A stretch of DNA of 19,039 nucleotides from JAEUIG01 sp046349775 (GTDB lineage: Bacteria; Planctomycetota; Planctomycetia; Planctomycetales; Planctomycetaceae): NCBI GenBank assembly GCA_046349775.1, contig JAXMBS010000089.1:1-19039 (forward strand), read 5' to 3'. Position numbers and translations under genes: made by a program. Positions 5,178-13,207 of the stretch are shown here, piece after piece (within the stretch, counting starts at the first letter, position 1; each line of letters begins with the position of its first letter). The notes beneath the pieces were generated by a model, which saw only the letters and a program-made list of their open reading frames with translations, did not search any database and was not told the DNA's origin.

Positions 5178-7487
5178 TCACGCGTACGCCGGCTCTTCCG
5201 CCTCCGCGCCGGCGCACAGCGCGTGCCATTGCTCCATCGTCATCACGACTTCCCGGCTCTTCGAGCCGTTGTAGTCGCCGACGATCCCGTCCTCGGCCAT
5301 GTAGTCGACCATCCGGGCCGCGCGGCCGTACCCGATCCCCATCGCACGCTGCAACAGCGACACGCTGCCGCGGCCTTCGCGGATCACGATCTCGACCGCC
5401 TGCTTGTAGAGGTCGTCGCGCTCCTTGATGCCCTCGAGGCCGTTGCCCGAGTTCGCGGCGGCGGTCGTCGCCTGTGCGATTTCGGCCGAATACTGCGGCG
5501 GGCAGCCGCGGAAGAAGTCGATGACGGAGTTGACCTCGTCGTCGCTGACGAAGGTCCCCTGCGAACGGATCAGCGTGCTGGTTCCCGGGGCGAGGTACAA
5601 CATGTCACCATTCCCCAGCAGCCGCTCCGCGCCGCACTCGTCGAGCACGACGCGACTGTCGACCCGGCTCGACACCTGGAACGAAATCCGCGCCGGCAGG
5701 TTCGACTTGATCAGACCGGTGATGACGTCGACCGTCGGCTTCTGCGTCGCGAGGACCAGGTGAATCCCGACCGCGCGCGACTTCTGCGCGAGCCGGATGA
5801 TGTGACCTTCGACGTCCTTGCCGCTGGTCATCATCATGTCGGCCATTTCGTCCGCAATGATCACGATGTACGGCATGTGCTCGGGGATCGCTGCGGCTTC
5901 CTCGTCATTGACGCCGATGCCGAGCCGGTCGAGGACTTCGTCCTTCCCGAGCTTGTTGTAGCTGTCGAGATGCCGCACGCCGACGCGGGCGAGCAGGTCG
6001 TAGCGCTCCTCCATCTTGTCGACGGCCCAGGCCAGCACCGCTTCGGCCTTCTTCATGTCGGTGATGACCGGGTGCATCAGGTGCGGGATGCGCATGTACG
6101 GGCTGAGCTCGACCATTTTCGGATCGATCATCAGCATCCGCACATCGTCCGGCGAGCGCGTCATCAGCATCGACAGGATCAGCGTGTTGAGGCACACGCT
6201 CTTGCCGGTGCCGGTGCGGCCCGCGATCAAGAGGTGCGGCATTTTGCTCAGGTCCACCACCAGCGGACGTCCGCTGACGTCCTTGCCGAGGTAGATCGGA
6301 ATCCGCAGCTTGTCGCCGTCGGTCCCGACCGCTTCGATCAGCTCGCGCAGGCGGACCATCACCCGCTTGTCGTTCGGAACTTCCACGCCGACGGTGTTCT
6401 TGCCGGGAATCGGCGAGACAACACGCACGGCCGGCACGCGCAGCGCGATGGCGAGATCGTCCGCCAGGTTGGCGACCTTCGACACGCGCAGACCCGGCTC
6501 AAGATTCAGCTCGAACTGCGTCACAACCGGACCGGTGTCGACTTCCGCGACCTTCACATTCAGGCCGAACTCCTGGAACGTCCGCTCGATGATGGCTGCC
6601 GTCGACTGGGCCTTTTTCGCCAGCAGCTCGAACGGAAACTCTTCCGATTCCTCGAGCAGCTCGAGTTCCGGCAGCCCGATGTCCACGCCGGCTGTCTCCG
6701 GCGGACGTGCCGTGAATGCAGCACGGTCGTCCAGCCGGGCGGACAGCGGCGGATTGACCTTAAACGACGCCGGCGACAGCTCAGTCACGGCGTCGGCGTT
6801 GTACGGTTCGTCGTCGCCGGCGAGCGGAATTGACCTGGGGATGTACGGCTCTTCGTATTCCGCGGCCAGGGGCGCGTCGGGTTCCGGCGCCGTTCGCGGT
6901 TGCGCGTCTTCATCCAGGATCGGCGGATCGCCGCGGAACGGCCAGGCCAGCGCCAGCAGCGGGAACGCCGCGGCCTTCCAGCCGAGTCGGAGCACCCACA
7001 GGTCGCCCGACATCAAGAGGCCCGCACAGATCAGGGTGGCGATGACGATCATGCCGCCGCCGATCGAGAAGTGCTCGGCCAGGATCGTCCGGCTCCAGGC
7101 GCCGACGTAGCCGCCGCTGCCGACGACCGGACCGAAGCCGGGAACGATGACCTGCAATGCCGCACACACGGCGATCAGGACACACAACCAGCCGAAGGAG
7201 CGAATGACCGGATCGCTCAGCCCGCGGCGTGAAAAGAGTTGCAGGTCGGCCAGCAGCAGCGTGCCCAACAGCAACCAACTGCCGAGACCGAGCGCGTCGC
7301 GCAAGTGGAATGCGACCTGAGCGCCGACGGGACCGCACAGATTGAGGACGTGCGAGTTGGCGGGATAGACCGTGAAACCCGGCGGATCGGCCGGATCAAA
7401 GCTGTACAGGCTGAGCGCAACGAAGACGCAAGCCGCCAGCAGGGCGAGCGCAAGCAGATCGGTGGTCAGGCGGCGATAGTCGATCAT
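5178..7487 (-). CDS. ftsK: DNA translocase FtsK
   Basis: A 769-residue FtsK/SpoIIIE-family protein that pumps DNA and resolves chromosome ends at the division septum. Residues 1-185 hold about four transmembrane helices that anchor it at the septum. A short acidic and Pro-rich linker follows (about 190-280), much shorter than in Escherichia coli. The alpha domain (EFGLNVKVAEVDTGPVVTQF) and beta motor carry Walker A GRTGTGKS (423-430) and Walker B IVIIADE (541-547), with LVLATQKPTVDVITGLIKSN as the RecA-like core. The C-terminal winged helix (about 689-754, GRGSVSLLQRAMGIGYGRAA) is the gamma domain that reads polar KOPS-type DNA signals. The ATG at 7487 fits the family start; a GTG at 7505 would add six residues, and neither has a clear ribosome-binding site. 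A parS-like palindrome lies 255 bases upstream. Confidence 0.97.
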   Translation of the reverse strand: MIDYRRLTTDLLALALLAACVFVALSLYSFDPADPPGFTVYPANSHVLNLCGPVGAQVAFHLRDALGLGSWLLLGTLLLADLQLFSRRGLSDPVIRSFGWLCVLIAVCAALQVIVPGFGPVVGSGGYVGAWSRTILAEHFSIGGGMIVIATLICAGLLMSGDLWVLRLGWKAAAFPLLALAWPFRGDPPILDEDAQPRTAPEPDAPLAAEYEEPYIPRSIPLAGDDEPYNADAVTELSPASFKVNPPLSARLDDRAAFTARPPETAGVDIGLPELELLEESEEFPFELLAKKAQSTAAIIERTFQEFGLNVKVAEVDTGPVVTQFELNLEPGLRVSKVANLADDLAIALRVPAVRVVSPIPGKNTVGVEVPNDKRVMVRLRELIEAVGTDGDKLRIPIYLGKDVSGRPLVVDLSKMPHLLIAGRTGTGKSVCLNTLILSMLMTRSPDDVRMLMIDPKMVELSPYMRIPHLMHPVITDMKKAEAVLAWAVDKMEERYDLLARVGVRHLDSYNKLGKDEVLDRLGIGVNDEEAAAIPEHMPYIVIIADEMADMMMTSGKDVEGHIIRLAQKSRAVGIHLVLATQKPTVDVITGLIKSNLPARISFQVSSRVDSRVVLDECGAERLLGNGDMLYLAPGTSTLIRSQGTFVSDDEVNSVIDFFRGCPPQYSAEIAQATTAAANSGNGLEGIKERDDLYKQAVEIVIREGRGSVSLLQRAMGIGYGRAARMVDYMAEDGIVGDYNGSKSREVVMTMEQWHALCAGAEAEEPAYA

Positions 7488-7742
7488 GGCGCACGGAGCG
7501 CGCACCGCGAGCGCCCGCCCGCGATGGGCTCAAACCATGCAGCATCAGCCGGTGAATACTGCCGTTCACGTCTTGCCTGGCAGATAACCGCTCCACGGGC
7601 GACCGCCGTTCATGGCGGCACAGGCCCACACCTTCAACCTACCACATCGTTGGCCGGATGCCGCCCGGCGGCAACACGGTGTGTGCACTTTTTGCAACAC
7701 GTCCGCACGGACGGTCCGATCGTTCCGACTGGCGAAGCAGCG

Positions 7743-7760
7743 CCGTTTCACGTGAAACGG
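7743..7760. promoter_or_regulatory. parS centromere-like site (ParB binding)
   Basis: CCGTTTCACGTGAAACGG is an 18-bp perfect palindrome that contains the whole 14-bp core GTTTCACGTGAAAC of the bacterial parS consensus (TGTTTCACGTGAAACA). parS sites load ParB, which spreads and is acted on by ParA to segregate the origin region. Sites normally cluster near the replication origin. No parA or parB gene is in this window. Confidence 0.85.
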
Positions 7761-7780
7761 TGGTAGCGGTTGTGTGCTCA

Positions 7781-7793
7781 GCAGCCGGGCTGC
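7781..7793. repeat. GCAGCC(S)GGCTGC element, copy 1
   Basis: GCAGCCGGGCTGC is palindromic around one central base. The same 13-mer, or its reverse complement with at most a single change, recurs at 14146, 14194, 15720 and 15738, always outside genes; a variant with one inserted base is at 13133-13146. Confidence 0.5.
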
Positions 7794-7795
7794 GT

Positions 7796-9427
7796 CTACG
7801 GCTTCGGCGCAACCGTAAGCCAGATATGTGGGGTACGCAGCGGCAGTTCGATCAGAGGAGCGGTGGCGCTGCGCCGCTCGCTGCCGGCCGAACCGGAGAT
7901 CGCCCACGGTCCGCTGTACGTCGTTCCCTCGGCGGCCTCGAGCTTGAGAGTGACCGCGTCGGTGCCTGCAGGAACGACGAAACTGTCCGGAGGATCGGGA
8001 ACCGGCGCCGTCATCACGGCCGTGACGCCGGTCGGCAACCCTTCGAAGGCCAGCGTTACGCTCTCCGACATGCCGCCGCGGCGTACAACTTTCAGCTTTA
8101 CTTCCAGCGGTTCGCCGACGCGCAACGTATAGGCGTCCTGCTCCAGCTCGACCGCGAAATCGGGCTGCTCCGGAGCGGCCGTCAATACATAGAAGAACCG
8201 CTCGCCGCCGAACTCGAAGCGGTCGGCGACTTCAATGCTGTACTGTCCGTCGCTGGCCGGCGTGAAAGTGGCGACCGGATCGAATGCGGCGCCGCTGTCG
8301 TCGACGGAGTCGATGACCTTCGCTTCTGGATTGCGGATCGTGAGCACGGCGTCAAGCGGCGAGCCGAGACTGCGCGCCGCCACGCTGATGACGTACTTCG
8401 TTCCGGCTGTGGCAGCCAGCGTATAGGTGTCCCGTTCGCCAGGGACCTTGAGCGCGCCGAATATGGCGCCCGGCACACCGAACGACGACTGCTCGGCAGC
8501 CGGATCGGATTCCACGCGCATCGTGCCGGCCAATCGCGGCAGTCGTTCGAACTCCCACGTCCCGGGAGCGTCCATCGACGCAATGAGTCCGAACTCAGTC
8601 CGCTGAGGCACGACTTCGCGCGGTTCCGGCATATTCCAGCCGATCAAACGGTACGGACCGGTTGAGTCGGCGGTCGTCGGGACCACGCGGTCGACAAACG
8701 GCCCGGTCGTCAGCGTGAGGCGATACACGTAGTCGTCGCCACTGGCGAACCGGATTGTCGAATTGGGATCCTTCGGAAATGCGAACAACCGAACCGCGTA
8801 CGCGCCTTCGGTGGGCGCGGTGAACACGATCTGTGGATCGATTCCGTGGTCATCGTCGTTCTGCGCGATGACGAACCCCTGCGGGGAAACGAGCTGCAGG
8901 ATGCCGTCCATCGGGCCGCCGAGAGTGCGATCTGCGTCGAGCGAGGCAATCAGGGTCTGGCCGGCGGCGAGCGTGACCCGGAACGTGTCAACGTCGGCCT
9001 TCTGGTCCAGCGCACCGTTAATAACGGTACCTGCGACATCGATCGTCTGCGCCGCAGCGACCGCGTTGTTCGGCTCAACTTCGGCGACCTCCGGAAGCGT
9101 GCCGACGATGAACGGTCGAAGGCGCGATGCACCAGCAGCATTGAACAGCCTGACCCAGTAGACGCCGGCAGGCACATCTGGTGTTGCGGTCAGAGCGATC
9201 GTACCCGGTTCCGCGCCCGGCTGCGCTGTCAGCTCAGTTCGGCTCGTCCAGAACTGCGGCGCCGGATCGCCGATCGTGCCGATAATCTTGACCGTCGCCG
9301 ATTGCCCGCGCTGTACGCCGGAAGGGAACAGCGCCTGCGGATTGGGCGGCTCCGCGGCAAGCGTTCGCGAAACCGCAAGCATGAGGCAGAAGGCGGTTTT
9401 CAGCAGGATGCGGATGTGTCGTTTCAC
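7796..9427 (-). CDS. Exported protein with two PPC (pre-peptidase C-terminal) domains
   Basis: A 543-residue secreted protein. From the GTG at 9427 it begins VKRHIRILLKTAFCLMLAVS, a clear signal peptide with cleavage probably after LAA. An N-terminal beta-rich segment opens with NPQALFPSGVQRGQSATVKI, common in planctomycete exported proteins. Two PPC-type beta-sandwich domains follow: the first at about 118-238 (EVEPNN, ALDQKADVDTFRVTLAAGQT, NDDDHGIDPQIVFTAPTEGA), the second at about 323-415 (PGERDTYTLAATAGTKYVI, SVDDSGAAFDPVATFTPASD). A further beta-rich domain ends the protein. No catalytic motif is visible; PPC domains usually act in secretion, binding or folding. An ATG at 9508 in the same frame would overlap the upstream gene by 53 bases and lack a signal peptide at its start, so GTG is preferred. 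It follows the dimethylformamidase-like gene by 28 bases, so the two are probably co-transcribed. Confidence 0.85.
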   Translation of the reverse strand: MKRHIRILLKTAFCLMLAVSRTLAAEPPNPQALFPSGVQRGQSATVKIIGTIGDPAPQFWTSRTELTAQPGAEPGTIALTATPDVPAGVYWVRLFNAAGASRLRPFIVGTLPEVAEVEPNNAVAAAQTIDVAGTVINGALDQKADVDTFRVTLAAGQTLIASLDADRTLGGPMDGILQLVSPQGFVIAQNDDDHGIDPQIVFTAPTEGAYAVRLFAFPKDPNSTIRFASGDDYVYRLTLTTGPFVDRVVPTTADSTGPYRLIGWNMPEPREVVPQRTEFGLIASMDAPGTWEFERLPRLAGTMRVESDPAAEQSSFGVPGAIFGALKVPGERDTYTLAATAGTKYVISVAARSLGSPLDAVLTIRNPEAKVIDSVDDSGAAFDPVATFTPASDGQYSIEVADRFEFGGERFFYVLTAAPEQPDFAVELEQDAYTLRVGEPLEVKLKVVRRGGMSESVTLAFEGLPTGVTAVMTAPVPDPPDSFVVPAGTDAVTLKLEAAEGTTYSGPWAISGSAGSERRSATAPLIELPLRTPHIWLTVAPKP

Positions 9428-9455
9428 GCTCAACTCTCGTCTCTTGGGTCTCAAC

Positions 9456-10973
9456 CTACTCGAGCGCCCGGTGCAGCAGGTTCGCCGTGATCCGCTGGAC
9501 GCGTTCATCCGGTCCGTGCGGTCGGCTCCAGTGCGACCAGGGGAGCGTGTGTCCAGGCGGCGAACTCAGTCCCTGCGCCCAGAAAATCGTGGAGGCGTTG
9601 AACACAAAGTTTCCCTTCGGTCCCGGATAGATGGTGGCAGTCCACTGCTGCGGATTGTCCCCTCCCTGCCAGGCGGTGCCGCCGGCAACCACTTCCAGAC
9701 CCGGAATCTCCGCCGGCTGGCCGTGGTACTCCCAGCCGATCAGGCCGGGGATCGAGTCCCCCGCTTTGACGCCGGCGCCTGTGAACATCCAGTGCTCCGG
9801 TTTCTTGATGACCCAATCGCCGCCGCCATTCACCGGCTCGATGTTCCGTGCGCCCATCAGCAGGCCTTCGTCCGGGCCGCGAAACGGGAAGGGACCATTA
9901 TCGCGCTCGCGGCCAACCGCGTAGTCATTTTCGGCGCCATAGGGACCGCCGCGGAACATGATCCGGTTCGGCCGGCCGTCGAACCCCGCGCGCAGCGGCG
10001 TCACCCAGCAGATCGTATTGCCCGACAGGAACAGCAGATCGACGCCGGCATCGCGCAGCTTCTGCACGCTTTCGAACTGCCGGATGTCCCAGTACTCATC
10101 GTGCCCGACACTGATGAATGCCTTGCACTTCAGCCCGCGGTCCGGCGTCACCATGTCGCTGTTCGCGCAATACGCCACGTCATACCCGTGCTGTTCGAGC
10201 CAGTATGCCAGCGGGAACTCCAGCGGCAGGAACTCTCCCGCGCCGACCGTCAGCGGATCGTTGACGACCGCCATGAACTGCGCTTCGCGGCCATAGGGAC
10301 GATCGAAGCTGACGTCCGCCCACGGTCCCTGGTTTCCCTTGGGATGCGTGTAGACCGAGTAATGGCTGGGCCACTGGTTGTACGCCTGCCAGGTGTTGTC
10401 GGAGCATTGAAAGAGGATGTCGGCCGGCCGGTCGTCGCGGACGATGAACACGACGTAGCTCTGCCAGTACGGAGCATCCGGTCCTGGCAGCGTCGTGAGT
10501 CGTCCAAGGTACACGCCGCTGACCCAGTCTGCGGGAATCGTCAGCGTCGTGCTGGGCTGCCAGTGACACTCATGCAGGTCTTTCTCGCCGGGTGGCGGCA
10601 CCGGCTGGGCAATCCCCTGGAGCGGACCGATGGTCTGCATCAGCCGCGCACCGCGCCCGCCATAGTAACCCATGCGGAAGATTTCGATCCGGAACGGGCG
10701 CGGCGGATCGGTCGAGACCATGATGTCGAGCGACTCGCCGACCGTGGCGCTCTGCCGCGAGCAGTATCCCTCGATCCATGAAGAACGGTACTGCTGGCCG
10801 TCCACCCGCACGCGCGTGAGCTGCCAGTCCGTTGCGCCGCTGTGAGAGTTCTCGGCCGCGATGACGACCGACTGTTTCCGCGCATCGAGCGGCGTCGATT
10901 CCGCCGACAGAGAAGCCAATGGGGCGACGCCGTTCAGCGCGATCACACAGATGACAGCAGTCGTTCGCAGCAT
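9456..10973 (-). CDS. Exported N,N-dimethylformamidase large-subunit-like protein (DMFA2_C)
   Basis: A 505-residue protein with an N-terminal signal peptide (MLRTTAVICVIALNGVAPLA). The body matches the N,N-dimethylformamidase beta/large-subunit family: an N-terminal beta domain with AENSHSGATDW, IEGYCSRQSATVGESLDI and FRMGYYGGRGARL, then VVFIVRDD, QCSDNTWQAYNQWP (189-202), SVGHDEYWDIRQFESVQKLR (core GHDEYW at 290-295), DLLFLSGNTICWV and GGDNPQQW. The founding enzyme is an iron-dependent amide hydrolase that splits dimethylformamide into formate and dimethylamine; distant homologues like this one occur widely without known substrate, and the small subunit is not seen here. Export and the PPC partner suggest an extracytoplasmic hydrolase, but this is inference. 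ATG 10973 has GAGGA nine bases upstream. Confidence 0.85.
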   Translation of the reverse strand: MLRTTAVICVIALNGVAPLASLSAESTPLDARKQSVVIAAENSHSGATDWQLTRVRVDGQQYRSSWIEGYCSRQSATVGESLDIMVSTDPPRPFRIEIFRMGYYGGRGARLMQTIGPLQGIAQPVPPPGEKDLHECHWQPSTTLTIPADWVSGVYLGRLTTLPGPDAPYWQSYVVFIVRDDRPADILFQCSDNTWQAYNQWPSHYSVYTHPKGNQGPWADVSFDRPYGREAQFMAVVNDPLTVGAGEFLPLEFPLAYWLEQHGYDVAYCANSDMVTPDRGLKCKAFISVGHDEYWDIRQFESVQKLRDAGVDLLFLSGNTICWVTPLRAGFDGRPNRIMFRGGPYGAENDYAVGRERDNGPFPFRGPDEGLLMGARNIEPVNGGGDWVIKKPEHWMFTGAGVKAGDSIPGLIGWEYHGQPAEIPGLEVVAGGTAWQGGDNPQQWTATIYPGPKGNFVFNASTIFWAQGLSSPPGHTLPWSHWSRPHGPDERVQRITANLLHRALE

Positions 10974-11463
10974 CAGTCGGGATCCTCAGGTCCATTGGGA
11001 ATCAGGCATCATAGGCGGGTCAAGCTTGGTATCGCGAGCAAGTGCACATGAAGTGTCTCGGACCGTTCAACGAAGGCGTGCATCCGCGGAAAACGATCGA
11101 CCGGCAACTGTCAGTGCCACTTTTGCCGCTGTAAGAATTTCACGGTTGGCCATGATCTACCCCAGTCATCAGTGAATCCCCGATGCCGACCGGGAAATTT
11201 GCGCAAGCTGCGCGGCTCAGAAGAGCCGGTTTTGCAGCTGGCGCACGAGTTGCATCCCCTCCCAAAAATTCCGGCGGGGAAGCGCCGTCGAGCGCGCTGC
11301 ACCCGACCTCCAATTTCCAGAATTCCAGCACTCGCACTCCGTGTCCCTCTCGCCAAATCCTCACGAAATGCTATCCTCAGACATCGCTGCCCTGCGGTGC
11401 ATTGCACTTGCAACAAATCGTTCCGGCGTCAATGCACCCGGGAATGCGGGCAGGGAGGGAACT
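10974..11463. other. Divergent intergenic region between the DMFA2_C-like and BON genes
   Basis: No gene is seen on either strand. It should contain the promoters of both flanking genes. A TGCTATCCT (11369-11377) resembles an extended -10 for the BON gene, giving a leader of about 80 bases; on the minus strand TATGAT (about 11010) could be a -10 for the DMFA2_C-like gene. Neither has a matching -35, so both are tentative. Confidence 0.35.
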
Positions 11464-11835
11464 ATGACTGTCGTCGCTCGCAGTCACTTCCCCGAGGATG
11501 TGGGATGTGACACCTCTCAGTTTCGGTCCGTGGCGCTGGATGATCCTGTGCCGTCGGACAGCACGGTGGCGGTGATCGAACCGCAGTTCCTGGGTGATAC
11601 ACCACACAGGATCGAATCGGCCGTGCGGCGTGTACTGCTCGCGCATCCCGACTTGCACTTCAAGGTGCTCGTCGTGCGCCGCGTGCAGAATGGCGTGTAC
11701 CTCGAAGGCGTGCTCGATGCCGACGAAGGCGCGCCCGATGTCAGCGATCTGGCCAGCCAGATCCCCGGCGTCGAGTGCGTGATCAACCGGCTCCTCGTGC
11801 GCCGCTCGTGGTCTGCGCCGCGTCGCTGCCGCTGA
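11464..11835 (+). CDS. Small BON-domain protein
   Basis: A 123-residue soluble protein. The C-terminal two thirds (about residues 46-113) fit the BON fold: HRIESAVRRVLLAHPDLHF forms the first helix and strand, VVRRVQNGVYLEGVLDADEG the central hairpin, and VSDLASQIPGVECVINRLLV the closing helix and strand. BON domains in OsmY and similar proteins bind lipid or other surfaces and often respond to stress. No signal peptide is seen, so it is probably cytoplasmic, unlike OsmY. The frame is open further upstream to 11341, but ATG 11464 is preceded by AGGGAGGGA at close, good spacing and is the clear start. It is alone between divergent and convergent neighbours, so it forms its own transcript. Confidence 0.8.
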   Translation: MTVVARSHFPEDVGCDTSQFRSVALDDPVPSDSTVAVIEPQFLGDTPHRIESAVRRVLLAHPDLHFKVLVVRRVQNGVYLEGVLDADEGAPDVSDLASQIPGVECVINRLLVRRSWSAPRRCR

Positions 11836-11983
11836 GCCGCGCCGTGTGAAGCGGTCTTGCCGAGACGTGTGCCGTCCGCCAGGGCGCACGCGAGAGGGGA
11901 GGCTGTCCATCGCGCACCTGTCAGAGCGCGAAGGGGCGAGTCAGCCGGCCGCTGTTGCGATGAAGTGGCACGGTCGGGAGACC

Positions 11984-12001
11984 GGCGATAGCGCTAGCGC
12001 C
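11984..12001. repeat. Imperfect 18-bp palindrome between convergent genes
   Basis: GGCGATAGCGCTAGCGCC is palindromic apart from one mismatched pair and lies in the 194-base gap between the BON gene and the zinc-ribbon gene. No T-run follows on either side, so a terminator role is not supported. Confidence 0.35.
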
Positions 12002-12029
12002 TGCTCGCGACACCGGCCGCAACGTTGGA

Positions 12030-12746
12030 TCAGTCGCCGACGCGAACGGTGAATTGCCGCTCGTAAACGCCGTCGCCGTCCCGATCCTCCCTCAGCGTGC
12101 CGTCCGCACCGGGTGCGGCAAAAATCAGCTCGCGGCGGACTCCGTCCCGGTCCTGCACCCAGCCTGCGTCATGCAGGCCTGGCACCTCGCGCAGCGGAAT
12201 GCGTTCTGCCCTGTCGGGCTGGGCCGGCGCGCGATGCAGCGGCGGTTTCTTGCCGTGCCAGATGACCAGCGATCCGGCGGCGAGCGTCAAGAACAGCGGC
12301 CCCCACTTGATCGCCGAGCCGTTGCTGCGCGCGGCGTGCTGATCCACGAATCGTCGCGGAAACCGCACGGGAACCGCGGCGGCCGGGACACCGTCTTGCG
12401 CAGGACGCTCCTCCGACTCGGAGTCGAGCGCTTGACGCAGCGCGGTGCGGGCGCGATCGGCCAGGGGTTCGGGGACCGACAGCACGAATCCCGAGCGCCA
12501 GTAATGATGGATCGCGTCAAAGTCGTCGCGGCAGTCGAGCCGCGGCTCGAACCCCAGGACGTATTCCAATTCGTTGGCGAAGTAGCCCGCTTCGGCCGCG
12601 TTGGCGAACCGGGCGATGACCGTCCAGCCGGCGTCGGTTTCCGCTTCCAAGTTGTCGGAGGCGTGGAACTCCGCCGGACGATCGTCGCAGTGCGCACACC
12701 CACCATCGCGGTTGCAGACATTTCCGCAGTGAAGGCACCTGAGCAT
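12030..12746 (-). CDS. Zinc-ribbon membrane protein with DUF2007-like domain, function unknown
   Basis: A 238-residue protein with a mosaic layout. The first 20 residues hold four Cys (C4, C7, C17, C20; MLRCLHCGN and GGCAHC) expected to form a zinc ribbon. Residues about 40-105 (WTVIARFANAAEAGYFANEL, LDCRDDFDAIHHYW, SGFVLSVPEPLADRARTALR) resemble the DUF2007-type domain, an alpha/beta fold placed among putative signalling proteins. A single hydrophobic helix lies at about 148-164 (GPLFLTLAAGSLVIW). The C-terminal 40 residues contain DRDGDGVYE, a calcium-loop-like sequence (221-229), within RDGVRRELIFA...ERQFTVRVGD. With a cytoplasmic zinc ribbon, the C-terminus would be outside. No ribosome-binding site is evident at ATG 12746, but the zinc ribbon begins immediately after it. 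The function is not known. Confidence 0.75.
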   Translation of the reverse strand: MLRCLHCGNVCNRDGGCAHCDDRPAEFHASDNLEAETDAGWTVIARFANAAEAGYFANELEYVLGFEPRLDCRDDFDAIHHYWRSGFVLSVPEPLADRARTALRQALDSESEERPAQDGVPAAAVPVRFPRRFVDQHAARSNGSAIKWGPLFLTLAAGSLVIWHGKKPPLHRAPAQPDRAERIPLREVPGLHDAGWVQDRDGVRRELIFAAPGADGTLREDRDGDGVYERQFTVRVGD

Positions 12747-13012
12747 AAGTCACGCTGCGTCCAGTGAAGCCGGTCCCGGCCGGGACGGTGCTCAAAACCG
12801 ACGAACGAATCTCGATGAATTGTAACCGGAAGACGACCCGGCGGGAGTCCGCCGACGGAATTTTCGGACAGGCGGCCAGCGAGCAGACGCAAAGCGTGAC
12901 GTCAACTTTGCATCGATCTCAGAGGTCGAGTTGTTCCTACGGGCAGCAAGGATCGCTGAATGCGTTTTGAGGCACCGCTGGAGCAAATTTGCAGATCGCT
13001 CGGCCCGCGCGT

Positions 13013-13042
13013 TTGGACTCCGCGTCCGGGTTCGGCTAGCCT
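13013..13042 (+). promoter_or_regulatory. Promoter A, upstream of the exported coiled-coil gene
   Basis: TTGGAC (13013-13018) and TAGCCT (13037-13042) are separated by 18 bases, a usable sigma-70-type pair. The same arrangement recurs at 14074-14103 upstream of the Gfo/Idh/MocA gene with GGTTCGGCTAG shared, which supports function. It would give a leader of about 160 bases before ATG 13208. Confidence 0.5.
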
Positions 13043-13087
13043 GAAATCCTCCGGCTTTCCGCGTATCCGCGTTGCGATTGGCTCGCC

Positions 13088-13146
13088 GTCCGGCTGCTTG
13101 CATGCCGAAACCGGTCGCGGACAACGTTTGCAGCAGGCCGGGCTGC
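13088..13146 (+). promoter_or_regulatory. Structured leader A
   Basis: CCGGCTGCT near 13090-13098 can pair with AGCAG-G-CCGG near 13132-13141, a 9-bp stem with one bulged G, and the GCAG-G-CCGGGCTGC element closes it at 13133-13146. It aligns with leader B at 14146-14206, which has a perfect stem in the same place. Confidence 0.4.
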
Positions 13147-13207
13147 TTTGCCACGCGTGCGCCGTATGAAGAAGAAGGACAACCGATCCCATCACTGGAG
13201 CAGAATC

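Larger units (their letters stand above)
7488..7795. other. Intergenic region upstream of ftsK, containing parS
   Basis: No gene is seen. The interval should hold the ftsK promoter on the minus strand, though no clear -35/-10 pair was found. It contains a 15-bp palindrome (TGCCGCC-C-GGCGGCA, 7659-7673), the parS-like site (7743-7760) and one GCAGCCGGGCTGC element (7781-7793). Confidence 0.5.
12747..13207. other. Divergent intergenic region holding promoter/leader module A
   Basis: No gene is supported here. The right half holds the first copy of the promoter-leader module (13013-13146). The left half (12747-13010) should contain the promoter of the zinc-ribbon gene, but no convincing hexamers were found. 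Confidence 0.45.

Noticed and set aside
5223..6833. 536-codon plus-strand frame opposite ftsK
   Set aside because: It is the mirror of the ftsK coding frame; its His/Asp/Val/Arg-rich text is typical of antisense frames in GC-rich DNA.
7658..8665. 335-codon plus-strand frame across parS and the PPC gene
   Set aside because: It reads through the parS palindrome and then antisense to the PPC gene; no start signal or domain is seen.
9421..9427. Half-site GTTTCAC as a second parS
   Set aside because: Only one arm is present and it coincides with the start codon of the PPC gene.
9276..10781. 501-codon plus-strand frame opposite the amidase-like gene
   Set aside because: It lies antisense to a well-supported exported protein and contains no recognisable domain.
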